64,000 bases of DNA from Halorussus halobius. GTDB lineage: Archaea > Halobacteriota > Halobacteria > Halobacteriales > Haladaptataceae. The translations under genes and the position numbers were made by a program. The DNA is taken from contig NZ_ML219773.1 in assembly GCF_004765805.1 (NCBI RefSeq), forward strand, positions 868,001 to 932,000, given 5' to 3'. Under the pieces are notes generated by a model, which saw only the letters and a list, made by a program, of their open reading frames with translations, made no database searches and was not told the origin of the DNA. The stretch's first letter is position 1; every line of letters starts with the position of its first letter. Positions 1 through 8,738 of this stretch are shown here, piece after piece.

Positions 1-38
1 ACGAGGAGTTCTACACCTTCGCGCGCGGGATGGAGTGA
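1..38 (+). CDS. C-terminal end of a truncated gene
   Basis: Only the last eleven codons and the TGA are inside the window; the readable tail is EEFYTFARGME. The acidic/aromatic ending is compatible with a haloarchaeal protein, but no family can be assigned. The frame is chosen because it is open from the window edge and ends just before an A+T-rich stretch that looks like the promoter of the next gene. Confidence 0.5.
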   Translation, partial: EEFYTFARGME

Positions 39-92
39 GATATAAGGTCGATATTAATCATCCAAGGTTACCTAAGCTGTTTTGCGATTAGA

Positions 93-99
93 TTTATAC
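93..99 (+). promoter_or_regulatory. TATA box of the small zinc-finger gene
   Basis: TTTATAC in an A+T-rich stretch (about 39-105), 24-30 bases before the ATG at 123. This spacing predicts transcription starting at or just before the ATG, the leaderless arrangement usual in haloarchaea. Confidence 0.6.
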
Positions 100-122
100 G
101 CTTTTGCGTCCCCGGTTCGACC

Positions 123-299
123 ATGGCGGCGACGACCACCTGGAACGACCCGAACCACTGCCCGTTCTGCGAGACCGAACTCGAAACGCCCGGCGCTGGC
201 TTCGTCGACCACCTCGGCCAGAACCCCGACTGCGAGGATGGGTTCGAGGCCTGGCGGTCCAACGTCGCGGGCGACGTACCCGGCGGCTGGAGCGGATAG
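123..299 (+). CDS. Small haloarchaeal zinc-finger protein, 58 aa
   Basis: A 58-residue protein with CPFC at residues 14-17, then a His (29) and a Cys (35) placed like the second half of a C2H2/C2HC zinc finger (HLGQNPDC), and a tail rich in Trp/Gly (FEAWRSNVAGDVPGGW). Proteins of this size and layout are widespread and uncharacterised in haloarchaea; nucleic-acid or protein binding is an inference from the finger only. The ATG fits the leaderless TATA box at 93. It stands alone, convergent with the methyltransferase gene that follows. Confidence 0.72.
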   Translation: MAATTTWNDPNHCPFCETELETPGAGFVDHLGQNPDCEDGFEAWRSNVAGDVPGGWSG

Positions 300-332
300 A
301 AGGCGACTGCGGGCCGAAAGCCGGTCCCGAGG

Positions 333-1013
333 TCAGGGTGCGACGCCGACCGTCAGCAGCGTCCCGAACTCCCGGTAGCGCTCGACCATCGCCTCGCGGG
401 TCTCCCACTCGTCGGTCGGGAACTCGCTCGCGTCCGGAATCTCGGTCTCCTCGTCCGGGATGTTGTCCTGCTCGGCGACGTGCAGGCCCGCCTCGCGGAA
501 CGCCTCGCGGTACTGTGGCCCGCTCCACCGGGTCATCTCCACGTCGATGCGCTCTTGCCACCGGTGGGAGTGGACGTTCTCCTCGTAGTAGTTCACCGCG
601 CAGAAGAAGGTGCCGCCGGGTCGCAGGACGCGGGCGACCTCACGGAGGGTCTGGTGGGGGTCGCTGGCGTAGTAGAACGCCTCCATCGACCAGACGTGGT
701 CGACGCTGTCGTCGGCCAGGGGGAGCGAGTCGAAGTCGCCGTTCAGGTACTCGACGTCGGGGTCGTCCGTGTACTCCCGGGCGTTCCGTACCATCTCGGG
801 GGAGCCGTCGAGTCCGTAACACGCGCCGGCGTTTTTGGTGTCCCTGAGGGCCCGCAGCACGTATCCCGAGCCAGTCCCGAGGTCGAGGACGACGTCGCCC
901 GGTTCGACCGGCATCCGGGCCAGCGCGTACTTGGCCGTGTGCCAGTGGCGCTCGGCCATCCCCTTGTCGCGGCCGTCGGCCGCCCACTCGTCGAACTCCT
1001 CGCGTACGCTCAT
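333..1013 (-). CDS. Class I SAM-dependent methyltransferase
   Basis: 226-residue protein with the Rossmann methyltransferase fold signature. Motif I (VVLDLGTGSGY) is at residues 41-51, an acidic residue for the SAM ribose follows in CYGLDGSPEM, and the later motif LREVARVLRPGGTFF is typical of the Methyltransf_11/UbiE-like group. The start MSVREEF was preferred over upstream codons because the upstream translation is low-complexity and overlaps the promoter zone of the divergent gene at 1162. Substrate unknown. No operon partner is visible. Confidence 0.85.
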   Translation of the reverse strand: MSVREEFDEWAADGRDKGMAERHWHTAKYALARMPVEPGDVVLDLGTGSGYVLRALRDTKNAGACYGLDGSPEMVRNAREYTDDPDVEYLNGDFDSLPLADDSVDHVWSMEAFYYASDPHQTLREVARVLRPGGTFFCAVNYYEENVHSHRWQERIDVEMTRWSGPQYREAFREAGLHVAEQDNIPDEETEIPDASEFPTDEWETREAMVERYREFGTLLTVGVAP

Positions 1014-1161
1014 GTGCGGGTCGAGGCGCGCGAGGGGTAAAGTCGGTTCGGACTCACCGAGTCCGACTCGGCACTCGTCGACCCCGAGCGCGGGGCCGGC
1101 GGGCGACGCCGCGCCGTCGTCCAACGAGGCCCTTTTACCCGTCCGGTGTGTCACGTCGCGC

Positions 1162-1602
1162 ATGGTCGGCTCGAAGCGACGCTACGCACTGGCGGACACC
1201 GCCCAGCAGGTCGTGGGCGGGTTCCTGCTGGCGGGACCGTTCGTCGTCACCGAGGAGGTCTGGGGCCTCGCCAGCGACATGACCTGGGTGCAGTCGCTCT
1301 CGACCATCGCCATCGTGTTCCTCATCGGCTACGGCGCGCTCTACAAGGCCGACGACGACCGGGACCCCGACCGGGAGGCGGAGGTCGCGGGCGTCCCGAC
1401 CCGGTTCGTCTCGCTGATGGTCGTGTCGTTCGGGTCGGTGGCGATACTCGCGGTGGCGTTCGGCGCGCCCGGCACCTTCCTCGGCGACACGTTCGCCGAC
1501 GGCACGCCGTCGACGGAGACGGTCGCGATCACGCTCCGGGCTGTCAGCGTCGGCGCGGTGTTCAGCGTGGTCGGCGCGGCCACCGCCGACAGCGTGTTCT
1601 GA
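1162..1602 (+). CDS. DUF2391-like integral membrane protein
   Basis: 146 residues with four predicted membrane segments (about 13-33, 41-58, 81-101, 124-144) separated by a charged cytoplasmic loop (KADDDRDPDREAEV). The opening YALADTAQQVVGGFLLAGPF resembles the short haloarchaeal DUF2391 membrane proteins; function unknown. Divergent from the methyltransferase at 333. Family assignment is from memory of that motif and should be treated as probable. Confidence 0.7.
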   Translation: MVGSKRRYALADTAQQVVGGFLLAGPFVVTEEVWGLASDMTWVQSLSTIAIVFLIGYGALYKADDDRDPDREAEVAGVPTRFVSLMVVSFGSVAILAVAFGAPGTFLGDTFADGTPSTETVAITLRAVSVGAVFSVVGAATADSVF

Positions 1603-1668
1603 GACGGTCGGTCCCACCGCGGCGCCCGACCCGTATTCTTAAGTCTTCGCCGCGTATCACCAGTGGAT

Positions 1669-2247
1669 ATGGAATATCGACTCGCCATCGAAAACGCCCC
1701 CGAGTCGGTGCCCGGCGGGACGGGCATCCTCCTCCTGCATCCCAGCACGGGCGAGACCGACCGCATCGACACCGACTTCCTCAAGACCGACACCGACCGC
1801 TTTCTCGTCATCTCGACGCGGACCACCGCGCGCGAGGTCAAGCAGAAACTCGACCACTACGACGTCGACGAGGACCGCGCCGAGATACTCGACACCCTGA
1901 GCATCGAGCGGGGGTACTCCCGACGCAACACCGATAGCGTCCACTACGTCTCCTCGCCCGCCGACCTCGAGGGCGTCCTCGAGGTCGCCCGCGACTTCCT
2001 GGAACGCACCGAGGGCAAGCGCCGAATCAGCCTCGACTCCATCACGGAGATGGCCTACTACGCCGACGAGTCCCGCGTCCGGGACGTCGTACGCGAGTTG
2101 CTGGCGCTCCTCGACGAACACGACGCGGTGGGCCTGTTCCACCTCTCGAAGGGCGTCCACGACGAGGAGCAGGTCGAGCAGTTCCTCGGGGTCTTCGACG
2201 CCATCGTGGACCTCGACCGCGACGGGAACGTCGAGAGCGACTTCTGA
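1669..2247 (+). CDS. Uncharacterised haloarchaeal protein (RecA/KaiC-like fold possible)
   Basis: 192 residues. The N-terminus alternates hydrophobic strands and a Gly-rich turn (ESVPGGTGILLLHPS) in the style of HTR-like/RecA-superfamily proteins, but there is no complete Walker A (no GKT/GKS). The C-terminal half is helical and acidic. The ATG at 1669 is preferred over the GTG at 1663 because a TTCTTAAG box at 1637-1644 lies about 28 bases upstream, predicting a leaderless message. I recognise the family as conserved in haloarchaea but not its role. Confidence 0.7.
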   Translation: MEYRLAIENAPESVPGGTGILLLHPSTGETDRIDTDFLKTDTDRFLVISTRTTAREVKQKLDHYDVDEDRAEILDTLSIERGYSRRNTDSVHYVSSPADLEGVLEVARDFLERTEGKRRISLDSITEMAYYADESRVRDVVRELLALLDEHDAVGLFHLSKGVHDEEQVEQFLGVFDAIVDLDRDGNVESDF

Positions 2248-2264
2248 AACGGGTAATACGTCGT

Positions 2265-2741
2265 TCAGTTCAGAACGGCGAACTCGACGCGAACGACGGT
2301 CCCGTCGTACTCGACGTAGTAGCCCGATTCGTACTCGCCCGAACTGTCGTCGTCGGGGAAGTATCCCGACAACCGTTCGCGGTCCGCTTTCATCTTCCCG
2401 ACTTCGCTTTTCGGCACGGTGACGACCGCTCGTCCGGACTCGTTTACGGCTTCCCGGACGGCTTCTCGCAGGTAGCTGTTCGCCCGTACTCGGTCGTCGC
2501 CGAAATCGACGACAGTCGCGTTCGGTGGGGCGTCCGAAACCACCTCGGCGGTTATTTCACCGTCGCCGGTACTCGCGCTGGATTCGCCGCCGTCGAGCGG
2601 CGACGCAGTCGGTTGGCCCGTCAGGCATCCAGAACCGGAAACCGCGACTGCCAGAACGACGACAGCTATGGCGGACTTTTTCACGTACTCCCGAAGGGAA
2701 ATGTAGTAGAAATGTCTTGTGAGGAATCGCCTCGCGTCCAA
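2265..2741 (-). CDS. Secreted lipoprotein, unknown function
   Basis: 158 residues: a short basic lead, a hydrophobic segment (about 24-36) and a lipobox-like GSGC at 36-39, after which the chain becomes Ser/Thr/Gly/Asp-rich, as in haloarchaeal surface lipoproteins. The rest is an acidic domain with no motif I recognise. The first ATG leaves an unusually long N-region before the hydrophobic core; a later non-ATG start is possible. It is convergent with the gene at 1669, with only 17 bases between stops. Confidence 0.65.
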   Translation of the reverse strand: MDARRFLTRHFYYISLREYVKKSAIAVVVLAVAVSGSGCLTGQPTASPLDGGESSASTGDGEITAEVVSDAPPNATVVDFGDDRVRANSYLREAVREAVNESGRAVVTVPKSEVGKMKADRERLSGYFPDDDSSGEYESGYYVEYDGTVVRVEFAVLN

Positions 2742-2799
2742 GGCTCCTCTATCTCACGCCGTACTCTCACGCTCGCTGCGTCGCCCGTCCCAAAAGCGC

Positions 2800-2813
2800 G
2801 CTGGAAGGGATTT
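2800..2813 (-). repeat. 14-bp copy of the tRNA-Lys 3' region
   Basis: The 14 bases here are identical to 2874-2887, the T-arm/acceptor part of the adjacent tRNA-Lys gene. The copy lies about 74 bases beyond the 3' end of the tRNA, in the same orientation, where attachment-site remnants of tRNA-targeting elements are found. No integrase remains nearby. Confidence 0.5.
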
Positions 2814-2870
2814 TCGCCTCACGGAAACGCGAGCAGACGAACTGCTCGCAGCAGGTTCGTCGCAAAATCA

Positions 2871-2944
2871 CGGGCTGGAAGGGATTTGAACCCCTGTCCG
2901 TCTGGTTAAAAGCCAGACGCTCTGCCTAACTGAGCTACCAGCCC
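2871..2944 (-). tRNA. tRNA-Lys (anticodon TTT)
   Basis: Read on the minus strand: 7-bp acceptor stem GGGCTGG/CCAGCCC, D arm starting TAGCTCAGTTAG, anticodon stem with loop CTTTTAA, T arm GGTTCAAATCC, discriminator G at 2871. The anticodon TTT specifies lysine. No intron and no encoded CCA. Its 5' side faces the M20 peptidase gene. Confidence 0.93.
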
Positions 2945-3037
2945 TCACCCCTGATTGCGGGCGATAGGGGTTAAACGTTTTCTATCCACCGGCCCGCGTC
3001 CAGAAGCTTTACCCTCGCGTCCTCGGTGTCCACTCGC

Positions 3038-4327
3038 ATGGACGAGTTCGCCAGCGCCCGCGACGCCGACCTCCGAGCGCTCACGGAGGACCTGCTCCGA
3101 GTCGACACCACCGACGGCAACGAAGCGCCCGCCCAAGAGCGCGTTCGGGAGCAATTGAGTGACCTCGGCTTCGAGACGTACGAGTGGACCGCCGACGCCG
3201 ACGCGCTGGCCGACCACCCCTCGTTTCCCGACGACCCCGCCGAAATCGACGTGGCGGGGCGGCCGAGCGTCGCGGGCGTCCTCGAATTCGGCGACCCGGA
3301 CGCCGGGCCGACGCTGGTGCTGAACGGCCACGTCGACGTGGTGCCGGTCGCCCGCGAGTCGTGGTCGAGCGACCCCTTCGAGCCGACGTGGGGCGAGCGC
3401 GCGGACGGCACCGAGACGCTCACGGCGCGGGGCGCGGCCGACATGAAGACCCAGCTCGCGCTGCTGGTCTTCGTCGCCAAGCACCTCCACGAGTCCGCCG
3501 AGGGGGCGGCCGCCGACTCACCGTTCGACGGTCGGCTCGTGATCGAGAGCGTGGTCGGCGAGGAGTCGGGCGGAATCGGCGCGGCGGCGGCCGCGCTGTC
3601 GAACCCCTACCCCTTCGAGCGCGACGCCGCGATAATCGCCGAACCGACCGAACTCCGTCCGGTCACGGCGGCCGAGGGCTGCGTGATGAAGCGCCTGCGA
3701 ATCGAGGGGCGGTCGGCCCACGCGGCCTCGCGCTGGCGCGGCGTGGACGTCCTCCCGTACTTCGAGGAGATACGGCGGGCGTTCCGCGAACTCGAATCCG
3801 AGCGCGGCGAGTCGGTCACCCACCCGCTCTACGCCGAGTTCCCGGTGCCGTGGCCGGTCGTGTTCGGCACCGTCGCGGCCGGCGACTGGGCGTCGTCGGT
3901 CCCCGCCGACCTCGTCGCCGAGGTCCGCATCGGCGTCGCGCCGGGCGAGACGGTGGCCGAGGTCGAGTCGGCGTTCGACGAACGCCTCGCCGAGATAGTC
4001 GCAGCCGACGAGTGGCTGACCGACCATCCGCCCGAGTTCGACCGCTTTTCGGTCCAGTTCGAGCCCTCGGAAATCGACCCCGACGAGCCGGTGGTTGGCG
4101 CGGTCCAGCGAGCGATGGACCGCCACGGTCTCGGGGACGACACCGCCCCGCGCGGGGCGACCTACGGCGCGGACGCCCGGTGGTACGTCGAGGCGGGGAT
4201 TCCGGCGGTGCTGTTCGGACCGGGGTCCATCGACGAGGCGCACTTCCCCGACGAGACCATCGCGTGGCCGGAGGTGCTGACGGCCGGCGAAGTGCTGGTA
4301 GATGCCGTGCGGGAGTTCTTCGATTGA
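3038..4327 (+). CDS. M20-family metallopeptidase (ArgE/DapE-like)
   Basis: 429 residues, normal for the family of deacylases/peptidases using two zinc ions. Visible ligands and catalytic residues: His98 and Asp100 in NGHVD, bridging Asp135 in RGAADMK, the Glu pair in GEESGG (175-176), Glu202 in AEPTE, and the late His in EAHFPDE. The dimerisation insert begins near residue 215 (KRLRIEGRSAHAA). It could be acetylornithine or succinyl-diaminopimelate deacylase-like, but no arginine or lysine biosynthetic genes are adjacent, so the substrate is open. The ATG at 3038 was chosen because the motif spacing leaves the usual short N-terminal helix. Confidence 0.87.
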   Translation: MDEFASARDADLRALTEDLLRVDTTDGNEAPAQERVREQLSDLGFETYEWTADADALADHPSFPDDPAEIDVAGRPSVAGVLEFGDPDAGPTLVLNGHVDVVPVARESWSSDPFEPTWGERADGTETLTARGAADMKTQLALLVFVAKHLHESAEGAAADSPFDGRLVIESVVGEESGGIGAAAAALSNPYPFERDAAIIAEPTELRPVTAAEGCVMKRLRIEGRSAHAASRWRGVDVLPYFEEIRRAFRELESERGESVTHPLYAEFPVPWPVVFGTVAAGDWASSVPADLVAEVRIGVAPGETVAEVESAFDERLAEIVAADEWLTDHPPEFDRFSVQFEPSEIDPDEPVVGAVQRAMDRHGLGDDTAPRGATYGADARWYVEAGIPAVLFGPGSIDEAHFPDETIAWPEVLTAGEVLVDAVREFFD

Positions 4328-4343
4328 ACGATTGCGCCCCGAT

Positions 4344-5066
4344 TCACGACAGCCACTCTTCGAGCGCCTCGGCAACGACCGCCGACGGCTCCTCGCCCTC
4401 CATCGCGGCCGCGCGCCGGAGTTCCCGGTAGGTGTCGCCGGGCAGCGACAGGGTGAGTTCGCCCGGCCGGACGCCGTGGTCGGCCAGCGCCGCCGCGACC
4501 GGCGCGCCGTCGTTGACCGCGCTGGCGACCGACCGCACCTCCCGGACCGTCAAATCGCCGTCGAGGACGGCCCACGCGAGTTGGAACCGGTCCTCGCCGC
4601 TCACGCGGGCGACGTGCTTGGCCGCCGTGGGCGCGATCTGGCCCATGGCGACGTAGCGCCGGATGGACTGGGGCAAATCGTGAACGCGCGCCCACTTGCG
4701 GACGAACGCCACCGTCACGTCGCCACCCGCGCGCTCGGCCGCCGCTTTGTAAGATTTCTCCGCGCGCACGAGCGCGGCGCACGCGGCCGCACCCCGGAGC
4801 ATGAACACGTTGTCCTCGTCGCCGGCGGTGTTGTCGGCGAACCGCCGGACGGTCGCGGCCGCCTCGGCCACGCTGTCGGGGTCGTCCGGGTCGAACGCCT
4901 TCGCTCGCTCGGCGCGCTCGCCGGTGACCGCCTCGTCGCCGCGCACGACCGGCTGGCCGACCGGCGACTCGCGGTCGGTCGGCGGTCCGTCCGATTCGCG
5001 GCCGGCGGACCGCTCGCTCGATTCCCGGTCGGCCGGCGGTCCCTCGGGGCGTCCGTCTCCACTCAT
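4344..5066 (-). CDS. Haloarchaeal protein with HTH-like core and RHH-like tail
   Basis: 240 residues. The first ~65 are low-complexity and charged; the centre (about 70-180) is helical, with a stretch (VAFVRKWARVHDLPQSIRRY) reminiscent of ParB-type helix-turn-helix modules; the C-terminus (ELTLSLPGDTYRELRRAAAM) resembles a ribbon-helix-helix protein. DNA binding is inferred from these resemblances; no partition or nuclease motif is present. MSGDGRPEG is taken as start because upstream residues are Pro/Arg-rich and precede the divergent SDR promoter. Convergent with the M20 gene. Confidence 0.68.
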   Translation of the reverse strand: MSGDGRPEGPPADRESSERSAGRESDGPPTDRESPVGQPVVRGDEAVTGERAERAKAFDPDDPDSVAEAAATVRRFADNTAGDEDNVFMLRGAAACAALVRAEKSYKAAAERAGGDVTVAFVRKWARVHDLPQSIRRYVAMGQIAPTAAKHVARVSGEDRFQLAWAVLDGDLTVREVRSVASAVNDGAPVAAALADHGVRPGELTLSLPGDTYRELRRAAAMEGEEPSAVVAEALEEWLS

Positions 5067-5200
5067 CGGTCGGACGGTCGCACCGACCGGCAAAAAATCC
5101 GGGGGTCGGTTGGCCGGGCGTCGTCCGGACCGCGATGCCGCCGGGGTGTCCGGGGGCGCGAGGCCGGGGATTTTCGGTGGTTCGGGCACTACGCCGGGGT

Positions 5201-6178
5201 ATGGTTCGAACCGGAAGCGACTGGACGGCGGCCGAGATGCCCGAGATGGACGGCCAGACCGTGATCGTCACGGGCGCGAACAGCGGCCTCGGCTTCGAGG
5301 CCACCGAGGCGTTCGCCCGGAGGGGCGCGCACGTCGTGATGGCCTGCCGGAGCGAGGAGCGGGGCACCGACGCCAAGCGGGCGATTCGGGGTGGGGCGGG
5401 CGCGACGGAGAGCCACCGGGGGTCGCTCGAAGTCGCGACGCTCGACCTCGCGGACCTCGATTCGGTCCGGGCGTTCGCCGACGAGTTCCGCGAGACCCAC
5501 GACGACCTCCACGTCCTCTGCAACAACGCCGGCGTGATGGCGATTCCCCGGCGCGAGACCGAGGACGGCTTCGAGATGCAGTTCGGCGTCAACCACCTCG
5601 GCCACTTCGCGCTGACGGGACTGCTCGTCGACCGCCTGCGCGAGACGTCCGGCGAGACGCGGGTCGTCACCCAGAGCAGCGGCGTCCACGAGCGCGGCGA
5701 GGTCGACTTCGAGGACCTCCAGAGCCAGCGCTCGTACGACAGGTGGGACGCCTACGCCCAGAGCAAGCTGGCGAACGTGCTGTTCGCCTACGAACTCCAG
5801 CGTCGCCTCGACGCGGCCGACGCGACCGACGTGACCAGCGTGGCGTGTCATCCCGGCTTCGCCGCCACGAACCTCCAGCGGCGGGGCCCCGAGATGCGCG
5901 GCTCGCGACTCAGGCTGTGGCTGATGGAGGCGATGAACGCGGTCCTCGCCCAGTCGGCCGAGGCGGGCGCGCTCCCGATGCTGTACGCCGCCACCGCGTC
6001 CGACCTCTCGGGCGGCGAGTACGTCGGGCCCGGCGGGCTGTTGAACATGCGCGGACCGCCGGCGGTCCAGCGGTCGAGCGACGCCTCGTACGACCGCGAC
6101 GCGGCCGAGCGGCTCTGGTCGGTCTCCGAGGAACTGACCGGCGTGACCGTCGACCTCGAACCCCGAGTGGCTCCGTAG
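5201..6178 (+). CDS. Short-chain dehydrogenase/reductase (WWOX/retinol dehydrogenase-like)
   Basis: 325 residues. The NAD(P)-binding Rossmann motif TGANSGLG is at about 25-32 with the following Arg (MACRSEE) suggesting NADP preference; NNAG is present (CNNAGVM), and the catalytic triad appears as Ser in QSSG, Tyr in YAQSK and Lys four residues later. The layout is that of SDR proteins annotated as retinol dehydrogenase-like oxidoreductases. Substrate unknown. Starts in the short region divergent from 4344; followed by thiL 72 bases downstream, so co-transcription is possible. Confidence 0.87.
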   Translation: MVRTGSDWTAAEMPEMDGQTVIVTGANSGLGFEATEAFARRGAHVVMACRSEERGTDAKRAIRGGAGATESHRGSLEVATLDLADLDSVRAFADEFRETHDDLHVLCNNAGVMAIPRRETEDGFEMQFGVNHLGHFALTGLLVDRLRETSGETRVVTQSSGVHERGEVDFEDLQSQRSYDRWDAYAQSKLANVLFAYELQRRLDAADATDVTSVACHPGFAATNLQRRGPEMRGSRLRLWLMEAMNAVLAQSAEAGALPMLYAATASDLSGGEYVGPGGLLNMRGPPAVQRSSDASYDRDAAERLWSVSEELTGVTVDLEPRVAP

Positions 6179-6250
6179 TTCCGGCGAGTCGAGCCAGTCA
6201 CACAGTTTCGAGACCGCAGACCTTTCACCCCCGCGCGTCAACGCCCGAGC

Positions 6251-7141
6251 ATGGACGAGCGGGCCGCACTGGCGATGCTCGCCGACGAACTCCCGCACGC
6301 GGGCGACGACGCGGCGGTCGTCGACGGGCAGGTGCTGACGACGGACATGCTCCACGACACCACCGACTTCCCGGCCGGGACCACCCGGTACACGGCGGGC
6401 TGGCGGGCGGTCGGCGCGTCGCTGTCGGACGTGGCCGCGATGGGGGCCGCCGCCACGGCCGCGGTGGCGGTCTACGCCGCGCCCGGGTTCGACGCGGGCG
6501 AACTCGCGGATTTCGTCGCGGGCGCGACCGACGTCTGCGAGGCGGTCGGCGCGGAGTACGTCGGCGGCGACTTGGACGAGAGCCGGGAGTTCACGGCCGC
6601 GACCACCGCGCTCGGTCGGACCGACGACCCCGTGTTGCGCTCGGGTGCGCGTCCGGGCGAGGTGGTCTGTGTCACCGGGACGCTCGGGCGCACCGGCGCG
6701 GCTCTCCGCCTGTTCGAGGACGCGAGCGGGCGGGAGACGGTCGAGCGCGCCAACGACCTGTTCCAGTTCGAGCCCCGGGTCGCGACCGGCCGGGCGGTCG
6801 CTCCCTACGCCACCGCGATGATGGATTCGAGCGACGGGCTCGCGCGCTCGCTCCACCAGCTCGCGGCGGCCAGCGACTGCGGGTTCGCGGTCGAGTGGGG
6901 CGCGATTCCGGTGGCCGACGCGGTGGGGGAGCTCGCGGCCGACGCCGCCGACCTGCGCGAGCTCGCCGCCTTCTTCGGCGAGGACTTCGAGTTGGTCTTC
7001 ACCGTCGCGCAAGCGGACCTGCCGACGATTCGGGACGCCGCGCCGACGCCCATCACGGTCGTCGGCGAGGTCACCGAGTCGGGCGTCGAGATGGACGGCG
7101 AGCCGCTGCCCGACCGCGGGTTCACCCACGGGCAAGCGTAG
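6251..7141 (+). CDS. thiL: Thiamine-monophosphate kinase ThiL
   Basis: 296 residues, the usual length. ThiL phosphorylates thiamine phosphate to the active cofactor thiamine diphosphate. Visible features: GDDAAVV near residue 18 (Mg-ATP loop), TTDMLHDTTDF, a GD pair in YVGGDLDES, and the family hallmark MDSSDGLARS near residue 195, then GEDFELVF. The family belongs to the PurM/SelD ATP-binding fold. No THI-box riboswitch was seen upstream, and no other thiamine gene is in the window. Confidence 0.9.
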   Translation: MDERAALAMLADELPHAGDDAAVVDGQVLTTDMLHDTTDFPAGTTRYTAGWRAVGASLSDVAAMGAAATAAVAVYAAPGFDAGELADFVAGATDVCEAVGAEYVGGDLDESREFTAATTALGRTDDPVLRSGARPGEVVCVTGTLGRTGAALRLFEDASGRETVERANDLFQFEPRVATGRAVAPYATAMMDSSDGLARSLHQLAAASDCGFAVEWGAIPVADAVGELAADAADLRELAAFFGEDFELVFTVAQADLPTIRDAAPTPITVVGEVTESGVEMDGEPLPDRGFTHGQA

Positions 7142-7312
7142 CCCGGCCGCGCGGAGGTCGCCGAGTCCTCTCCCGGCCGACACCGGACTCCCCAGGGGTG
7201 CGAGCGGACGCGCGACGCCGACCTGACGCAATCGACGTACCGTCGAGAAACGTCCGAATTCCGGTTGTGTATCTTCAATATTTGCCGGTGTTTCGGAACC
7301 GAACATTATTAT

Positions 7313-7345
7313 CCTTATATACCCAAAACCATATCTATTATAATC
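7313..7345 (+). promoter_or_regulatory. A+T-rich promoter region of the ABC importer operon
   Basis: The stretch before the binding-protein gene is unusually A+T-rich for this genome and holds two TATA-like boxes (CTTATATAC near 7314 and TATTATAATC near 7336). It is followed by AGGGGTG (7353-7359) close to the ATG at 7362, a possible weak Shine-Dalgarno sequence. Which box is used cannot be decided by eye. Confidence 0.5.
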
Positions 7346-7361
7346 ATGAATAGGGGTGCGT

Positions 7362-8720
7362 ATGTCCACAAACAGGCGACGGTTCCTGAAACGGACCGGC
7401 GGGCTGGCGACCGCGACGATACTGGCCGGCTGTACCGGCGACGGCGACCAGGCGACCGAGAGCGAGCCGACGGACGGCGCGACGACCGAGGACGAGTCCG
7501 GCGAGGACGGCGGGACGACGACCACGAGCGACGGCGGCGGCGGTTCCGACGCGATATCCATCGGCGTCCCGCTGCCGTTCTCGGGCGACTACGCGTGGGT
7601 CGGCGCGAACGTGCTGCCCGTCGTGAACATGGTCGTCGAGGAGATAAACGGACAGGGCGGCATCGACGGCCGGGACGTGAACGTCGTGCAGGCCGACACC
7701 GAGGCCTCGCCGGACGCGGCGGTGTCGGCGGTCAATCGGCTCGTCAACGTCGAGAACGTCCGCGCCGTGGTCGGTCCGACCAGCATCACCATGTCGGCGG
7801 TCATCGACACGCTGATAGACAACGAGGTGCCCGTGGTCACGCCGACAGCCGGGACGACGTCGCTCGACGACCGGGGCGGCGAGTACGTCTTCCGGACGGT
7901 GTCCTCGGACTCGCTGGGCGGGCGCGCCATCGCGGTGGCCGCCGGCGACCAGGAGTTCAACGGCATCCGGAACTACGAGCGGATGGCGCTGATGGTCGGC
8001 AACGAGGAGGTGTTCCAGTCGTTCAAGGAGCCGGTCCGCTCGGCGTTCGAGGAACTCGGGGGCACCGTCACGACGGCGATGGACGTCCGGACCGGCAAGG
8101 CCTCCTACCAGTCGGAGGTCCAGCAGATGATGAACTCCGACCCCGAGATCACGGTGCTCATCGCGTCGGTCGAGGACAGCGTGAAGATAACCGAGGCGGG
8201 CTATCAGGCGGGCTACGAGGGCAACTGGTTCCTCACCCAGGACCAGACCAACCAGGACTTCCTCTCCCAGAGCGAGAGCCAGGTCACGGCCGACATGCTG
8301 GGGCTGCAGGCGGCCCCGTACGGTCCCGCCGAGGAGGGCGGGCGACTGGAGAACTTCTTCGAGCGCGTCACCGAGTACGCGGGCTGGGACGAGGGGGAAA
8401 AGCAGTTCGTCACGAACACCTACGACGCGATAAACGTCCTGGGGCTCGCGATGAAGCAGGTCGCGGCCGACGGCGACGACGTGACCGGACCCAACGTCGC
8501 CTCGGGCATCAGGACCGTCGCGACGCCGCCCGAGCAGACGGTCACGAACTACACGGACGGGGCCGAGGCCATCGACGGCGGCACCGACGTCGATTACGGC
8601 GGGCTGGTCGGGCCCATCGACTTCGACGAGAACGGGGACATCGTCGCGCCCTTCTCCATCCGGCGGGTCCAGGACGGGTCGTGGACCGAGGCGTCGTACC
8701 TGCCCCCAGAGGAACTCTGA
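7362..8720 (+). CDS. ABC transporter substrate-binding lipoprotein (Leu/Ile/Val-binding family)
   Basis: 452 residues. N-terminal twin-arginine signal (NRRRFLKR) followed by lipobox LAGC, then an acidic Thr/Glu/Gly linker anchoring the domain outside the membrane. The body starts ISIGVPLPFSGDYAWVG and contains the periplasmic type I binding fold (AVVGPTSITMSAVID, VVTPTAGTTS). First gene of a five-gene importer operon; 18 bases separate it from the first permease. The ligand may be branched-chain amino acids, amides or urea; the sequence does not decide. Confidence 0.9.
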   Translation: MSTNRRRFLKRTGGLATATILAGCTGDGDQATESEPTDGATTEDESGEDGGTTTTSDGGGGSDAISIGVPLPFSGDYAWVGANVLPVVNMVVEEINGQGGIDGRDVNVVQADTEASPDAAVSAVNRLVNVENVRAVVGPTSITMSAVIDTLIDNEVPVVTPTAGTTSLDDRGGEYVFRTVSSDSLGGRAIAVAAGDQEFNGIRNYERMALMVGNEEVFQSFKEPVRSAFEELGGTVTTAMDVRTGKASYQSEVQQMMNSDPEITVLIASVEDSVKITEAGYQAGYEGNWFLTQDQTNQDFLSQSESQVTADMLGLQAAPYGPAEEGGRLENFFERVTEYAGWDEGEKQFVTNTYDAINVLGLAMKQVAADGDDVTGPNVASGIRTVATPPEQTVTNYTDGAEAIDGGTDVDYGGLVGPIDFDENGDIVAPFSIRRVQDGSWTEASYLPPEEL

Positions 8721-8738
8721 GCCGTTCTCTCCCCCAGA

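Noticed and set aside
6180-6250. A thiamine (THI-box) riboswitch before thiL
   Set aside because: The 70-base gap has none of the conserved CTGAGA/ACCTGA-type elements of the TPP aptamer.
4801-7353. An 850-codon open frame on the plus strand, and a 790-codon one on the minus strand (7561-5189)
   Set aside because: Both are Arg/Pro/Gly-rich shadows of the SDR and thiL genes, a product of third-position G/C bias. They contain no motif and overlap genes with clear catalytic residues.
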